Positions 33,665-45,102 of a stretch of 64,000 nucleotides of DNA are shown here, in pieces. Within the stretch, counting starts at the first letter, position 1. The number at the start of each line of letters is the position of its first letter. The translations under genes were made by a program, and so were the position numbers. The DNA comes from Forsythia viridissima (taxonomy: Eukaryota; Streptophyta; Magnoliopsida; Lamiales; Oleaceae), in contig CM059043.1 of the NCBI GenBank assembly GCA_030279155.1, forward strand, positions 3,534,001-3,598,000. The letters run 5' to 3'. The notes under the pieces were generated by a model. That model made no database searches. It worked only from the letters and a program-made list of their open reading frames with translations, and was not told where the DNA came from.

Positions 33665-33850
33665 TTAGTGCATGTAAACGGCAAAGAATGACAAAATGGA
33701 GGCCCCAATAAAGGACCCAATTGTGGGCAAGGCAGCAATGGCATCGCTGGTGGGAGCAAGAGCAGGAGCCTCGCTAGGTGCGGTGGCCACGACGGCGCTC
33801 ATGGAGGCGGTGGCAACGAGGGCGACGAATGCAATCTTCTTCATCTCCAT
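33665..33850 (-). CDS. AGP23: AG-peptide (AGP23-like arabinogalactan peptide), 61 aa
   Basis: Precursor of a very short arabinogalactan protein that is secreted, O-glycosylated on hydroxyproline and GPI-anchored at the plasma membrane or cell wall; AtAGP23 is pollen-expressed. Layout: signal peptide about 1-23 (MEMKKIAFVALVATASMSAV…), a mature core of ~12-15 residues with TAPSEAPALAPTSD (AP/SP/TP dipeptides), then a GPI-attachment signal with a hydrophobic tail (IGSFIGASILSFFAVYMH). The length of 61 aa equals that of the Arabidopsis protein as I remember it, and both begin MEMKKIA. The start context CCACCATGG supports the first ATG. Intronless. GC-rich compared with its surroundings. Confidence 0.9.
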   Translation of the reverse strand: MEMKKIAFVALVATASMSAVVATAPSEAPALAPTSDAIAALPTIGSFIGASILSFFAVYMH

Positions 33851-33993
33851 GGTGGGTGGCTAATTAAAGGCGAGATCCGGTGAAAAAAACTTAAGGAAAA
33901 TGAGAACAATCACCGTATCTTGCCTCTGTGTTTTTCTTCTTTTTTTTTTGGGTTATTTGCTGCCTTGTGAATTAAGGTGGTGGTATAGGAGGG

Positions 33994-34002
33994 TATTTAT
34001 AG
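33994..34002 (-). promoter_or_regulatory. TATA box of the AGP23-like gene
   Basis: CTATAAATA on the minus strand, ~145 bp before the ATG, in the context CCCCTCTATAAATACCCTCC. This would give a leader of about 110 nt. Confidence 0.65.
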
Positions 34003-34200
34003 AGGGGTGATTTGGCTATTTTTAGAAATATTTTTAGAATGCGAGTAATATGGAATTACACAAATTATATGTCGGTCTTTATGTGGCTGAATTTGTTTAC
34101 GGTGGAGAGGGATTTTAGGCTTTTAGCTCCATGTTTTGAGCAAGTAGCCTAGACGCACATTTATTAGTAGTTTCATCGAGCTTAAATTATAATTTATAAT

Positions 34201-35125
34201 ATGTTTAGTAGTACTGAAATTATTATTTAAGTGTTTAGAACATCTCAAATGTACTTCATTTATTATTTTTTAGATGTGCCAAATAGGTACATTTATAAAA
34301 AAAATTCACTCAAATGCATGCTGATAAGGACTCCGTCTAGCCAATGTGACACACCAAAAAATACATTATGTCCAGAAGTCCGTCTAAATTTAAATGGACT
34401 TCTAGACAGAGTAAATCAGCAAATTTAAGTCCAACTCAATATTTTTGTTTTTTTAAAAAAAGTCAGACAATGAAAAAAAATTGAAGACCCATCAATTTAA
34501 AAAAAAAAAAATTAATGCCACATAAATGGTAATAATAGTTTTAGATGGAACCCATTGGAGATGAATTTTTAATTTGACCGTTTATTCAATAGACTTAGTG
34601 TCACTTGGACTCGAAGTTACCTATCACGTAGACTTCAATAGACGAAGTACATTGGAGATGCTCTTAAAAGCATAGCCGGTTTTGGACCGAAGTTAGTGAA
34701 GAAATCGCTTCGGGTCCAAAACTCAATAGGCCCACTTATATATAAAAAAATGTGATTATTGAAGTTGGCTCCAAATAAAAAAATTGTGCAAATATAGCCC
34801 AAAATCAAAAGGGGCCCATCTTTATTACTCTAACACATGTTTTGTTGTTTTTTATTTATTTTTTTATTTTATGTTAACAATTAATTCAGTAAGACTTGTG
34901 GGTTTTGAATGCATGCTATAATTTAGGGAGCCTATTTTATAGAATTGGCATCAGGCTCCGAAAATCATAGGATTAGCCATGCTTATAAGTTGTAAATCTT
35001 ATAAAATATGTGGATAGTAAAAGAGTAATAAGTAGTGACTCTTACCAAATATATAAATAAAAAAATATGTTTGATTAATTGGACTAACTTAAGTTTTAAT
35101 TTAAATTTAGCTAAACATGGGCTAA
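34201..35125. mobile_element. MITE split by further insertions
   Basis: The halves 34201-34233 (ATGTTTAGTAGTACTGAAATT…) and about 34981-35125 (CTTATAAGTTGTAAATC… to GCTAAACATGGGCT) together resemble the 22762-22937 family. Between them lie a PIF/Harbinger-like MITE (34238-34663) and a ~318-bp segment (34668-34985) starting AAGCATAGCCGGTTTTGG and ending GGATTAGCCATGCTT, possibly a hAT derivative. Confidence 0.5.
34238..34663. mobile_element. PIF/Harbinger-like MITE, copy B, TSD TTA
   Basis: Tips GAACATCTCAAATGTACTTC and the inverted GAGCATCTCCAATGTACTTC. TTA at 34235-34237 and 34664-34666. Opposite orientation to copy A at 29328. Confidence 0.75.
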
Positions 35126-35200
35126 GACACAAAATGGTTTCTGTCAAAGTGAAGCAACCAAAGAAGATATTATTCTTTAAGTAAAAATAAGTGGTACTGT

Positions 35201-36481
35201 TGTCAAAATTGGTGAGAACAATTGAGAAAACTAGAAAAACAGAAATGTAGAAATAAGATAAAGCGATATATGTCGTAATAAATCTGCTTAAGACAGATTT
35301 CGTCCCCTGTAAAGGTGTAAATAGAATCAAAGGACGTCTGTCTCCCAAGATATAACACTTCTTCCAAAGTCAGTACAATATCAAGAGAATCCCATAGATC
35401 TTTGGCCGTCTTGTAAGAACAGTACACATTATACAATGTGTTATCCAACCCATTGAGAATGTAGTTGCGGCATAGAAAGTCTGCATGTTTCTATGCTTCA
35501 ATGGTCAACTATGTATTTTTGTTGGCATCATTCTCATCTCTTTGAACAGGGCATTCTTCATGCAGAAATTTAACCAAGTTCAGTGTTGTCATATAAAACA
35601 ACATCTTTTGTTGCCAACGTTTGAAATCTATGCCGTTGAATTTTTTCGTCTTTTCATGTTGTGATACTGGCGACATGACAAACTGATTGGATCTAGAACT
35701 CTGACCAATCTCTCCACTACTATATTCAGTTATATTAGTCATCTTTCTTTAACAACACAATTACAAAAATAATATCAATATTTTAATATTGAAACACGTA
35801 AATATGTTACATTATAAAACGAAATATGTCTTAAAATTGTTGTCAAAATTGATGGGAACAATCGAGAAAAACATAAATGTATGAGATGAAGCAAGGTATC
35901 CCATAGCAAATTTCCTTAATACAGATTTCGTCCCTTGTAAAGGTGCAAACAGGATCATAGGACATCTGTCTCCCAAGATACAATGCTTCTTCCAATGTTG
36001 GTATGTATACCAACCTTGCCGGTTGAACCAAAAAATGATTGTACTCTTCTCGAAAAGAAGGAACTATGATCTTCTGAAAAAACTTCAGAAATTATTTAAG
36101 CAGAATTTTGGAGAAATAAAGAGAATTTAAAATCAATTAATTCAGACTTGATTTGGTGTGAAAAAATTGAATTTAGTGGCTCCCTATTTATATGTTTCGA
36201 AATGTCTTTTTGAATAGGTGCATGCCTCTTCATGAATAGGTACACCATTTGGTATAATTAAAATGAGTCTTTACATCGTACCATTTCATATTTTTATGTA
36301 TCTGATGGTTCAGATTAAATTTTGAATGAATGTGTAATGAATGTATTCATTCATTAAACTCATTCACCAATTACATACTTTTTATTGGAGACTTTTTCAA
36401 ATCAACCAAAATTAAGTAATTACACACATCATTAAAATATATTTAATAATTTAATCCCATAAAATTCAATTAATTCCAACA
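35201..36481 (-). mobile_element. Truncated Ty1/copia retrotransposon
   Basis: Minus-strand order: 5' LTR 36481-35841 (begins TGTTGGAATTAATTG, ends TTTTGACA), leader, start of gag at 35742, break at about 35377, then the last ~175 bp of a second LTR (35375-35201, with TATCTTGGGAGACAGACGTC and GGGGACGAAATCTG). Everything from mid-gag to mid-LTR is deleted. No clean target duplication is seen (ACTAC versus ACTGT). Confidence 0.75.
35378..35742 (-). pseudogene. Ty1/copia gag N-terminal fragment
   Basis: From ATG 35742: KFNGIDFKRWQQKMLFYMTT, LNLVKFLHEE, then after a stop DNTLYNVYCSYKTAKDLWDS. This is the UBN2-type gag of plant copia elements. It has an internal stop near 35510 and is truncated after …DSLD, where it runs into LTR sequence. 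Confidence 0.8.
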
Positions 36482-36486
36482 ACTAC

Positions 36487-38989
36487 ACATATTGAGCTTG
36501 TATATTTAGTCGCACAACATAGTATATACTTCTTGGTTGAATATTAATCTTATAAACTACTAAAAACTCATGCCATAATTTAAATATGATGAATAATGCA
36601 AATTTTAATTTCTAACTAGAACATAACTTTACGAGAGATTATATATTGCTCGAAATCGAACAATATCCCAACACTCACAGTAGTGGGCCACATAACTTTA
36701 GTGGCTTCATAGTCCCATGGCTCGTCTTACATGCGGGCCTCTCCTTGCCTATTTTGACTATATTGACATTTTAATTAATTATTATTGACCCAATTTTTTC
36801 TTGGAAAGTGGGAAATCTATGAAATAAATGTATATCAGTATATTGCCAAGTCAAGTAAAGTGTACTAAACAAGTGGGAGTGTGCACTTGTATATGTTTGT
36901 TAGGTATCTCGATATGATATGACTAATTCAATTTTATACACATTTCTAGAAAGTGTCAACTTGCAGATTTAAAAATATGTACTCTTTATTGACAATACAA
37001 ATCTGTGCATCACACACCAATATTTATTTTACTTGTGACATTTCTTAGGCACATAGTACAAAATAATTTTGACAAATTTATGCAAATAGTACTAATATGT
37101 TAATGATTTTTTAGTACCTTATTTGGATTTTTAATTGAAGTAAACTTTCGAAGGTTGAACTTTAAAAACATATCACATCACCTTCCAACAAGAAATAATA
37201 TTTTTTCTCGTTGTTCTCGACATGAGTTAAATATGAGATTCCAAACGCAATTTTGATTGAAGTAAGATTTTAGTTATAATATGTTTTATATATTTTATGA
37301 GTGGTGATCTTTTTTTGTTGACACTAGTTGAAAAAGTTATTTTTATTTAATTTGAGTAATTTATAATTCTATAAGCTATTCTACCCTTATTTAAAGAAAG
37401 TCTTATTCTTTTATTTTTATCGATTTTTATGTTAATTGACTAGTCGAGTAACATATTCATCACTGACCCAGTCGAGAAATTCTTTTTTATTATTCCAACC
37501 AAGATTGAGTAGCACCCTTTAAACAATTTTATTTTTTTCATGGTTTTTATAAAAAAATAAAAATTTTCATTAAACCAAATGTTAAAAACTTGTGTATCCC
37601 ACCAATAATTATTGTACTTATAACATGTTTTAGGCACATGGGACAAAATATTTGTAAAATTATTGCAATAGTCCAATTACATTACTCTTTTCTAGTAATA
37701 ATTATTTTAGACTTTTAATTGTAGCACATCTTGCTTCAAAAATAAAATAAAATCGTAGCACATATTTTGTGGGTGTCGATAGTAAAAAAGATAAAAGTTG
37801 ATTTTCTAAAATGAATTCTAACGAAATTTTAATATTTTGGGAGATTTTTTTTTTCCCCACTGATTTAGACCGAGATCAAATAGAAAATACTATAATTTTT
37901 CAAGCCTTGCGATGTAATATTTAACGTTCAATACCAACCATAAATCGGAAAATTCAAAAAAGAAATAATCAATATGGTGTATGTGTAAGAATGCAATTTA
38001 GTCAAAGTTTCACGTGTCTAAATATTATAAGAAGTTACCTAAATAGTAGAAAATATATTAGATTTATTGGTAGAGTGATATTTTATAAGGTTGAATTTTA
38101 TTAATGTTAGGCAGCAATATTATACTTATTACAAAAATATTTCACCTACTTCCATGACTTACGTGTACGTCAACCACGGTGTCCACAAAAGATTTTACAA
38201 TGAAAACCCTATAATAATGTAATTCATAAATTAAAATTAGAGTGGGAAGCAAAAAAACACTTTGAATTTTAGAAACTTAGATTAAAGTAAATATTTTCTA
38301 GAATTTAATTGAGTAAAAGGGATAACCATTTTATTTTAGATTTCTTAAATGGAATTCTTAAAACTTACACGAATATTATATTACAATGTAATGTAATTTT
38401 GTTTAAAATATGTTAGTGCGATGTACTGATGAATCTGATTATACTAAAATACAATTATCTTGGGGATACACTGTCAAGAAACATACGTTAGAGACAAAAG
38501 TGTAATAAAGTATATTGATTGGTGACCAATAATGAACTTCTAAGAAATAGTTTCACGTCCCTTTATTTTACATGTCTATATCTGAATCCTATTTTTTTTT
38601 TTTTTTTAGAAATATTGTAAAAAGAATTTATTTAAATTTAAAGTTATCTTACATTCTACGATCTATTTATTCTTTCATTTATCAAATCTTTTTTCAATCG
38701 AGCATAAGCATACATCAATATATATACTTATACTTCATGTATTGCTTTGATCCCAATAAAAAAAAAATACCATTTTTCATGCCTCAATAATATGTTGATG
38801 ATGATATTTGGCTAAACTTAAAAGTAACTGTGTTCGTGGATAATCTATACATAAATATTCACACGTTTTAGAGTAAATTGCAGTTGAGATTTTCAAGCTT
38901 TGAAAAATACATCACTTCGGTCCCTCCTTCAATTTCTCGTGACATATAGATCCCTAAACTTTCAAATTTAGTGCACCCTAGTGTCCATT
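36487..38989. other. Intergenic, nothing recognised
   Basis: Very AT-rich. Two diverged related stretches (about 36975-37150 and 37590-37745; both with [A/G]CACA[T/G]..ACAAAATA and an AGTACT/AGTCCA block) hint at an old duplication. No supported gene. Confidence 0.4.
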
Positions 38990-39361
38990 TAGTGATGGCA
39001 ATGGATCAAGTCCTTGCCAAGAAGGGCCCGACTTGGCTCTTTCCCTGGGCCGAGCTCGACCCATCCAAAAAAGTGGAGTCTAGATCGGCCCGTGACTCGT
39101 GGCCCACACAAGTCGAGCCACGGGTTAGTCCGCGGGCCGCAAGTGAAATTATTATTATTATTTTTTTATTAAAAAGTTCAAAAAATAAATAAGTTGTAAT
39201 AAAATTGACATTTTTTTAAGTGAAGAATATGAAAAGTTTAAGTGATATTTATAGGAAAAAAAATTAAATGACCAAATTAAACCGGTCAATCTACGGGCGG
39301 ACTACCTTTTTTTTAAGTCTGGGCGGGCCCATAGGGCGACCTGACCCTTTTGCCATCCCTA
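38990..39361. mobile_element. hAT-like MITE, family 'GGATGGCAA', copy 2, TSD TGTCCATT
   Basis: Ends TAGTGATGGCAA and TTGCCATCCCTA, flanked by the exact octamer TGTCCATT at 38982-38989 and 39362-39369. The 8-bp duplication supports hAT. GC-rich subterminal parts (GGGCCCGACTTGGC, GGGCGGGCCCATAGGGCG). Confidence 0.9.
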
Positions 39362-40188
39362 TGTCCATTGAACGAAATAAGGATTATGTCTCATGAAGAT
39401 CCAAATATACTCAAATTAAAACTTTAAAGACTCGTTTATTTGGAAAATTTGAATGAGAATTTAAATACTTTATTTGCAAAGTTTGAAAATTATGACGTAA
39501 AAATTCATTTAAATGCATTAATTACACATTTTCATAGACGTAGGAAATTTCATGGAAAGGAGAACTATGTTACATGGAAATCAACAAACAGAAAAATCCT
39601 AAACGTTTAGCACAATTCGTGTGTATAACAAACAACTGTTATTGGAACAGTTGACGGGTCAAAGTCAACGGTCAATCGGTATGAACATTGTATAGTATCA
39701 ACAACTCTTTTGAAAAAAAAAAAATATATATATATATATATATAGCATATTATTATTTTTTTGATGAATTTGATTATAATAAACTGGATAAATTTGAGGC
39801 AAAATTAAAATACAAGGAGTCATGACAAAAATGTAGAAATAATTAATTCAAAAGCATTTTTAAAGGACACTCAGATATTTGAATAAAAGCTTGTGATTTG
39901 TAAAGATAATCAAAATGAAATCTTAAAACATGTTTGAAAACGTAAAGATATATCATTTATAAGTAGTTGAGGTCTCTTATAATGATCGTGTTTGAATTGA
40001 ATTTGCTTTGTACAATAATGTCAATAGGTTTTATCATTTTTATCTCTATTGGCAAAATTATCTTTTTATCACACAATTAATGAGACGTAGAAAAATTGCA
40101 TATTTAAATACCAATTTCTAAAATTTTAATAACAAATATTGAAATTTATCTAATGTTAAATTAATTTCAAAAGATCTATAAATAATAT
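39362..40188. other. Intergenic with (TA)n run
   Basis: (TA)n at 39724-39744, otherwise AT-rich and without a supported gene. Confidence 0.5.
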
Positions 40189-40435
40189 TAGGGCTAGACA
40201 AATTAACTATCGACCCGACCCGACCCGAATCAGTTTGGATCGATTTTTGTCATTTTCGGATTGGAAAAACCCAACTCCGAAATCGACTCAATTTAAAAAA
40301 AAAAAAAAAAAATTGTTGCTATAATTAGGCCCAAAATCCAAACCATTTTTTTTTTTTTTTGGCCAAACCGAATTTTTTTCGATTTGAGTCGGATTGGGTC
40401 AAAAACCAACTCAATCCAACCCAAACCCAACCCTA
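40189..40435. mobile_element. hAT-like MITE with TAGGG ends
   Basis: Starts TAGGGCTAGACAA, ends CCAACCCTA. Flanks AATAATAT (40181-40188) and AATAATAC (40436-40443) match 7 of 8. Interior repeats of CCCGAC/CCGACC and poly-A/T. Confidence 0.7.
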
Positions 40436-41074
40436 AATAATACTATTAATTGTCATAATAAGCACTGATCATAAAATTTCCAACTGATAATTAGTCAAAA
40501 ATAGATAAAGAGGCCTTAAGACTAGAAAAGGATAATCTTTTTACAATACCCCACTTGCTTATTTGATTATTTACAAAACTAACCTTACCAAACACATTGC
40601 AAAGAACAAGTGGCAAGTATAATTTTCATTTAACTTTAATTTCATATTAGGGTTGATTAATACAAAAATCAATTGTACTTTGTAGGTGTCAATGAATGGC
40701 AGAGAGTAGTAGTGTATGGCCCTAATGCACTCCCTAATGCACTCCATCCCTTAATTATACCCAAAATTATAGTTCTTATTGTGATGTAACTTGAAAAAGT
40801 ATCATACCAGATACAAAATAATTTTATTATATGTAGTCTCTAGACTTTGATATCATTACATTCTACTTTTGTTCATAAATATAAACATCTTAGTAAAACT
40901 AAATTTGCTATACTTTTATCGACAGTGACTCTATATTAAATACAACTAATACCAATAGCACGGCCCACGTTACCAATAATTCATTTAAAAAACTATATTG
41001 TATATATTTCTGTATAAAAATTAGAAAAATACAATGTATGCATACATTAATACATAGAGAGAAAATGAAAAGGG
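40436..41074. other. Upstream region of the arogenate dehydratase gene
   Basis: AT-rich, no gene. A short direct repeat CCCTAATGCACT occurs twice near 40720-40743. Confidence 0.4.
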
Positions 41075-41081
41075 GGTAGGT
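41075..41081 (-). promoter_or_regulatory. AC element (ACCTACC) upstream of ADT
   Basis: GGTAGGT on the plus strand is ACCTACC on the other, the AC-I element bound by R2R3-MYB regulators of phenylpropanoid genes. It lies ~70 bp before the TATA box, a normal distance. Single 7-mer, so tentative. Confidence 0.45.
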
Positions 41082-41148
41082 ATGAGATTGACCAGAATAA
41101 GTAAACACGCGTCAATTCTTCTCCACAACACATCATAATCTTTTACAA

Positions 41149-41155
41149 TATAAAA
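41149..41155 (+). promoter_or_regulatory. TATA box of ADT
   Basis: TATAAAA in ACAATATAAAATCCCC, 137 bp before the ATG, followed by a CT-rich leader (TTCATTTCTTTCTC). Confidence 0.65.
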
Positions 41156-41291
41156 TCCCCAATTTCTCATTCATTTCTTTCTCAGCTTACAGAAAAAACT
41201 GCAAGCTTTAAATCCTTAGTACTTTTCTCATTTCATTTTAGTCCTTATAAATTTTATAATTAATTCAATTAGATCCCTGAAAGTATAAATC

Positions 41292-42542
41292 ATGCAATCT
41301 ATCAATCCTCTATCCGGTAGTATTGACAAGTCCTTAATCCGGATAGCGTCGACACCGGGACTTGGATTGACCCATCACAGGTCCAGCCCGAGTCGACTCA
41401 CCGTCAAATGCCTCGACTCAGCCAACGGTGGCCGGACCCGGCACGAATGGCAGAGCTGCTGTGCTGTCCTGGCTAGCAAAGTTGCGTCCCAGCAGCAGGA
41501 TAGCAAGAAAACCGACGGTGGCTCCACCGGCGTCGCCACCGTGAATGGCCACCAGACACTCGACTTCGTTCCTATCAATGGAGCTGTAGCTAAATCGCCC
41601 TTTGCTCTTCCACAGCCGCTAAGCATCTCAGACTTCTCCGCGGTGCCGTTGCATGGCTCGCAGCTCCGCGTAGCGTACCAGGGCGTTCCGGGTGCTTACA
41701 GTGAGGCCGCCGCCGGCAAGGCGTATCCCAATTGCGAACCCATACCGTGTGACCAATTCGAGGTCGCGTTCCAAGCGGTGGAGATTTGGATCGCAGACAG
41801 AGCCGTCCTTCCAGTGGAGAATTCCCTCGGCGGCTCCATTCACCGGAACTACGACCTCCTCCTCCGCCACCGCCTCCACATAGTCGGCGAGGTTCAGCTC
41901 CCCGTCCACCACTGCCTCCTCGCACTCCCCGGCGTCCGAATGGAACACATCACTCGAATCATAAGCCACCCACAGGCACTCTCCCAATGCGAAAATACTA
42001 TCACCAAAATGGGCCTCAACGCCTCCCGTGAAGCGGTTGACGACACCGCCGGAGCGGCGGAGTACATAGCAACCAAAAACCTCCGCAATACCGCGGCAAT
42101 CGCCTCTGCACGCGCCGCTGAATTATACGGCCTCCAAACCCTGGCCAAGGGAATTCAAGACGATTCCAGTAACGTCACAAGATTTATAATCCTATCCCGC
42201 GAACCCATAATTCCTCGCATAGATCGGCCATTCAAAACAAGCATTGTGTTCGCGCAGGAAAAGGGTACGAACATTCTGTTCAAGGTTCTATCATCCTTTG
42301 CTTTTCGCAATATCAATCTGACGAAGATCGAATCGCGACCGCACCGGAATCAGCCAATCCGGGTGGAGGACGGCGGCGCCAAGCAATTTGAATACTTGTT
42401 TTATGTAGATTTCGAAGCGTCAATGGCGGAGGAGAGGGCGCAAAACGCCCTGGCAGAAGTTGAGGAATTCACATCTTTCTTGAGAGTATTAGGGAGCTAT
42501 CCCATGGATATGACTCCGTGGAGACCTGACATGGAAGAATAA
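41292..42542 (+). CDS. ADT: Arogenate/prephenate dehydratase, plastid, 416 aa
   Basis: Last step of phenylalanine synthesis: decarboxylation and dehydration of L-arogenate to L-phenylalanine (or prephenate to phenylpyruvate) in plastids. Residues 1-~100 are Ser/Thr/basic-rich, fitting a transit peptide. The catalytic PDT domain is ~126-302 (RVAYQGVPGAYSEAAAGKAY, AVLPVENSLGGSIHRNYDLL, SHPQALSQCE), with the TRF motif at 296-298 in DDSSNVTRF. The regulatory ACT domain is ~314-405 with ESRP at 347-350, the Phe-binding motif. Intronless, like the ADT3/4/5 group of Arabidopsis, whose sequence it resembles most. Length is normal and there are no stops. The first ATG follows a clear TATA and leader. 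The coding part is GC-rich against an AT-rich background. Which substrate is preferred cannot be told from sequence alone. Confidence 0.96.
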   Translation: MQSINPLSGSIDKSLIRIASTPGLGLTHHRSSPSRLTVKCLDSANGGRTRHEWQSCCAVLASKVASQQQDSKKTDGGSTGVATVNGHQTLDFVPINGAVAKSPFALPQPLSISDFSAVPLHGSQLRVAYQGVPGAYSEAAAGKAYPNCEPIPCDQFEVAFQAVEIWIADRAVLPVENSLGGSIHRNYDLLLRHRLHIVGEVQLPVHHCLLALPGVRMEHITRIISHPQALSQCENTITKMGLNASREAVDDTAGAAEYIATKNLRNTAAIASARAAELYGLQTLAKGIQDDSSNVTRFIILSREPIIPRIDRPFKTSIVFAQEKGTNILFKVLSSFAFRNINLTKIESRPHRNQPIRVEDGGAKQFEYLFYVDFEASMAEERAQNALAEVEEFTSFLRVLGSYPMDMTPWRPDMEE

Positions 42543-43010
42543 CAAAAACCTCTCCACCTCCCATCCCACCATTTTATCTGTTCAAAATTCCTCTTACTGT
42601 TTCACACAAAATACTTCAATTTGAATTGTATCAAATTTTATTTCTTGACGGAAACACAAGAATGATGGGTAAATATGTAGTTGATATCCAAGAAATTTGT
42701 GGGATATTGTGTGCAAGGATGATCTGCCGTATTATTAATTTTTTCTCCTTTTCCATATAAGAATATTAGGAAAAATAAACATAGGGATAGTAATAGGTCT
42801 AAACTGCATCTCGTTTGACAAGTTGGGCTCAACCATTTGATCAACAAGTCGAGCTTGTGCCGTTTCATTAACCAAGAGATTAGGTCTTACTAGAGTAGGA
42901 TCGAGTTGAGCGAGTTAATGAACTTTGGTATTTTTTTTTTTAAAAAAAACAATAGAATTTATAAAAATTTATTTTAAAAAATTAAATACAACATAAAACT
43001 GAGCTCTAAA

Positions 43011-43041
<31 letters not shown>

Positions 43042-43869
43042 CTGTGTGGTGAACCCGTTAAGACCATGCTCCTTGGCTCAGTTCGGCTTGTTTAACTAAA
43101 AATCGGGCTTTTTCCTAGACTTGTTTAAATGCATGCCGAACTTCCACGAGTCGACAAGCAACTTGAACCCGTTGTCACTCATATAATTCTGTGTGATAGT
43201 ATACTTTATTCTCTCTTGCTTATAACCACCAAATAAGAGTTCATTTAGTGTGGTTTATAAACTAGTTTATTTGACGAGAAAATATTAGTAAGAAAATAAA
43301 ATCAAAATATACATTAGGACGCGAGTCTAACTTCATTTTCCCCTTCAGTCCAAATACACGTGCACACATATATGAATATGTGTGTTTATAATTTGATAAG
43401 GAATGTCATTGATGATGCAAAACAGCGGGTTATTTTATTTTTTCTTCTTTCATTTCTTTATTTATATATTGGAATTTAGTATTTCGCCTAACATTTTAAT
43501 AGAGGGGAAATGTTCTTTCTCACAGTGGAGAAGATTTGTCTTCCCATGTAGGCAGTGGGAAAAATAAATGTGGAAATGAGAACATTTCCTTTTAATAGAG
43601 ATTTTAATGATTTCCTTGACTAATAATTATATGTGCAATGAAATTCAAAGTTGAAAATCAACTTGCAAAGTAGAAATATTTCAAATAATTTATAAAGGAT
43701 TATAATTTCTCCAAAATGAAGTTTGTAAGAAATGTCTAGTGATCTAGTAACTTCCAAGAAATAGTTTGCAACTACTCGTCCAATGTCCATTTGTAAATAA
43801 GAGTAAAATTGACATTTTTGGAATTTTAAATAAGGCTTTTTTGACTTTAAAAAAGTAATTATATTCATA
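42543..43869. other. Intergenic, 3' of ADT
   Basis: Includes the probable ADT 3'UTR and a possible degraded hAT-like repeat (about 42783-43181, TAGGGATAGTAATAGG to AACCCGTTGTCACTCATA, no target duplication found). No gene. Confidence 0.4.
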
Positions 43870-44600
43870 TTATATTTTTTTATATATATAAATATGCTAT
43901 ATTTTAATATTATTAAAGTCTCTAATCTTTACTTATTATTACATTTATGTCCCCAATTTTTTTCAGGGAAAATTGCAGCTAGTGTCCCCCAACCTTTGAT
44001 TTCATTTGCATTTGTATTCTCAATATTTAATTCTTGGCATCCATCACCCAAACTTTTTATATGATTGGCAGTCAATGCCCTCATGTTCTTATATAATTAG
44101 CATCCAATGCCCTCATGTGAGGGCATTGGCTGCTAATTATATAAAAGGTTGGGGTGATGGATGCCAAAATTTAATACTGAGGATATAAGTACAAATGAAA
44201 TTAAAGGTTGGGGACACTATATGCAATTTACCCTTTTTTTAATCACATTTTTATTTTCAATCTTCTGTTAATTAGCACATATTGTCTTTGATGATGGTTT
44301 CCATCAAAAAGTTATGTTAACGTGCTTTAAATAAGGGGTGATTATTTAGTCGCATTTAGGTATTTATTTTTTATTTTACTTAATTAAAAGGACAATAAGT
44401 TTTTTTATGCCACCAAACAAAATTTTTGGATATAAATTATTATTAGAGAAAATATGTGCTAATTAATAGAAAATTGATGATAAAAATGTAATGAATAAAA
44501 AATTGAAGACATTAAGTATTACAATAATTAAAGATTAGAGATTTGATAAAATTAAAATGTGATTAAGAAAAGAAAATATAAATTTGTTATTGCCAACTAT
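43870..44600. mobile_element. MULE-like MITE, copy 1, with a foldback element inside
   Basis: Outer parts match the two adjacent elements at 44640 and 45103 (TCTCTAATCTTTACTTATTA, TTTATGTCCCCAA, TAATTAGCACATATTGTCTTT). It is interrupted at 43966-44233. Confidence 0.55.
43966..44233. mobile_element. 268-bp foldback MITE
   Basis: Arms GGGAAAATTGCA..TAGTGTCCCCCAACC and the inverted GGTTGGGGACACTATATGCAATTTACCC. The arms continue inward to CAATGCCCTCATG facing CATGTGAGGGCATTGG, so nearly the whole element folds on itself. The T-rich 9-mers on both sides could be a duplication but are low complexity. Confidence 0.75.
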
Positions 44601-44639
44601 TGACCACAAGAGAAGACCTTTTGTTAAAAGTTTGTCCTT

Positions 44640-45102
44640 AAAGAATATTTACACTACAATTTTTATTATTTATACTACGTTTTAATTGTAATAAAAGTTC
44701 TTAATCTTTAATATTTTGACATTTATGTCTACAACTTTTTTTAATCATATTTTTATCATTAATTTTCAATAATTTTCACATCTTGTCTCTTATAACAATT
44801 TTTATTCAAATATTCTGCTAACGTGTATTGAAATGAGGGACAAATATTTTATCTAACTTTTGTATTTATTATTCATAAAATATGAGAGGTAAAAAATTCT
44901 TTTTACGCTGTCCAAATTATCTTTTTGGACAAAAATCATTATCAAAAACAAAAATAAGATGTGAAAATTAATAGTTGGGTGATAAAAAATGTGATAAAAA
45001 AAATAATTAAGGACATAACTGCAAATATGAACAATAGTTGGGGACATTCATTTTAATTAAATATGGTGGGGTTAATAAAAAATGTAGTGTGAATATAATT
45101 AG
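44640..45102. mobile_element. MULE-like MITE, copy 2
   Basis: Inverted ends ATATTTACACTACAATTTTTA and the complement of AAAAATGTAGTGTGAATATAA; ~90-bp arms with TTTATGTC..CAACTTTTT facing GTTGGGGACAT. Confidence 0.6.

Noticed and set aside
36482..36486. Target duplication for the truncated copia element (ACTAC versus ACTGT)
   Set aside because: Only three of five bases match, so the original borders cannot be claimed.
41375..42148. Several long open frames on other frames and the opposite strand over the ADT gene
   Set aside because: They are shadows of the GC-rich ADT coding sequence and show no domain.
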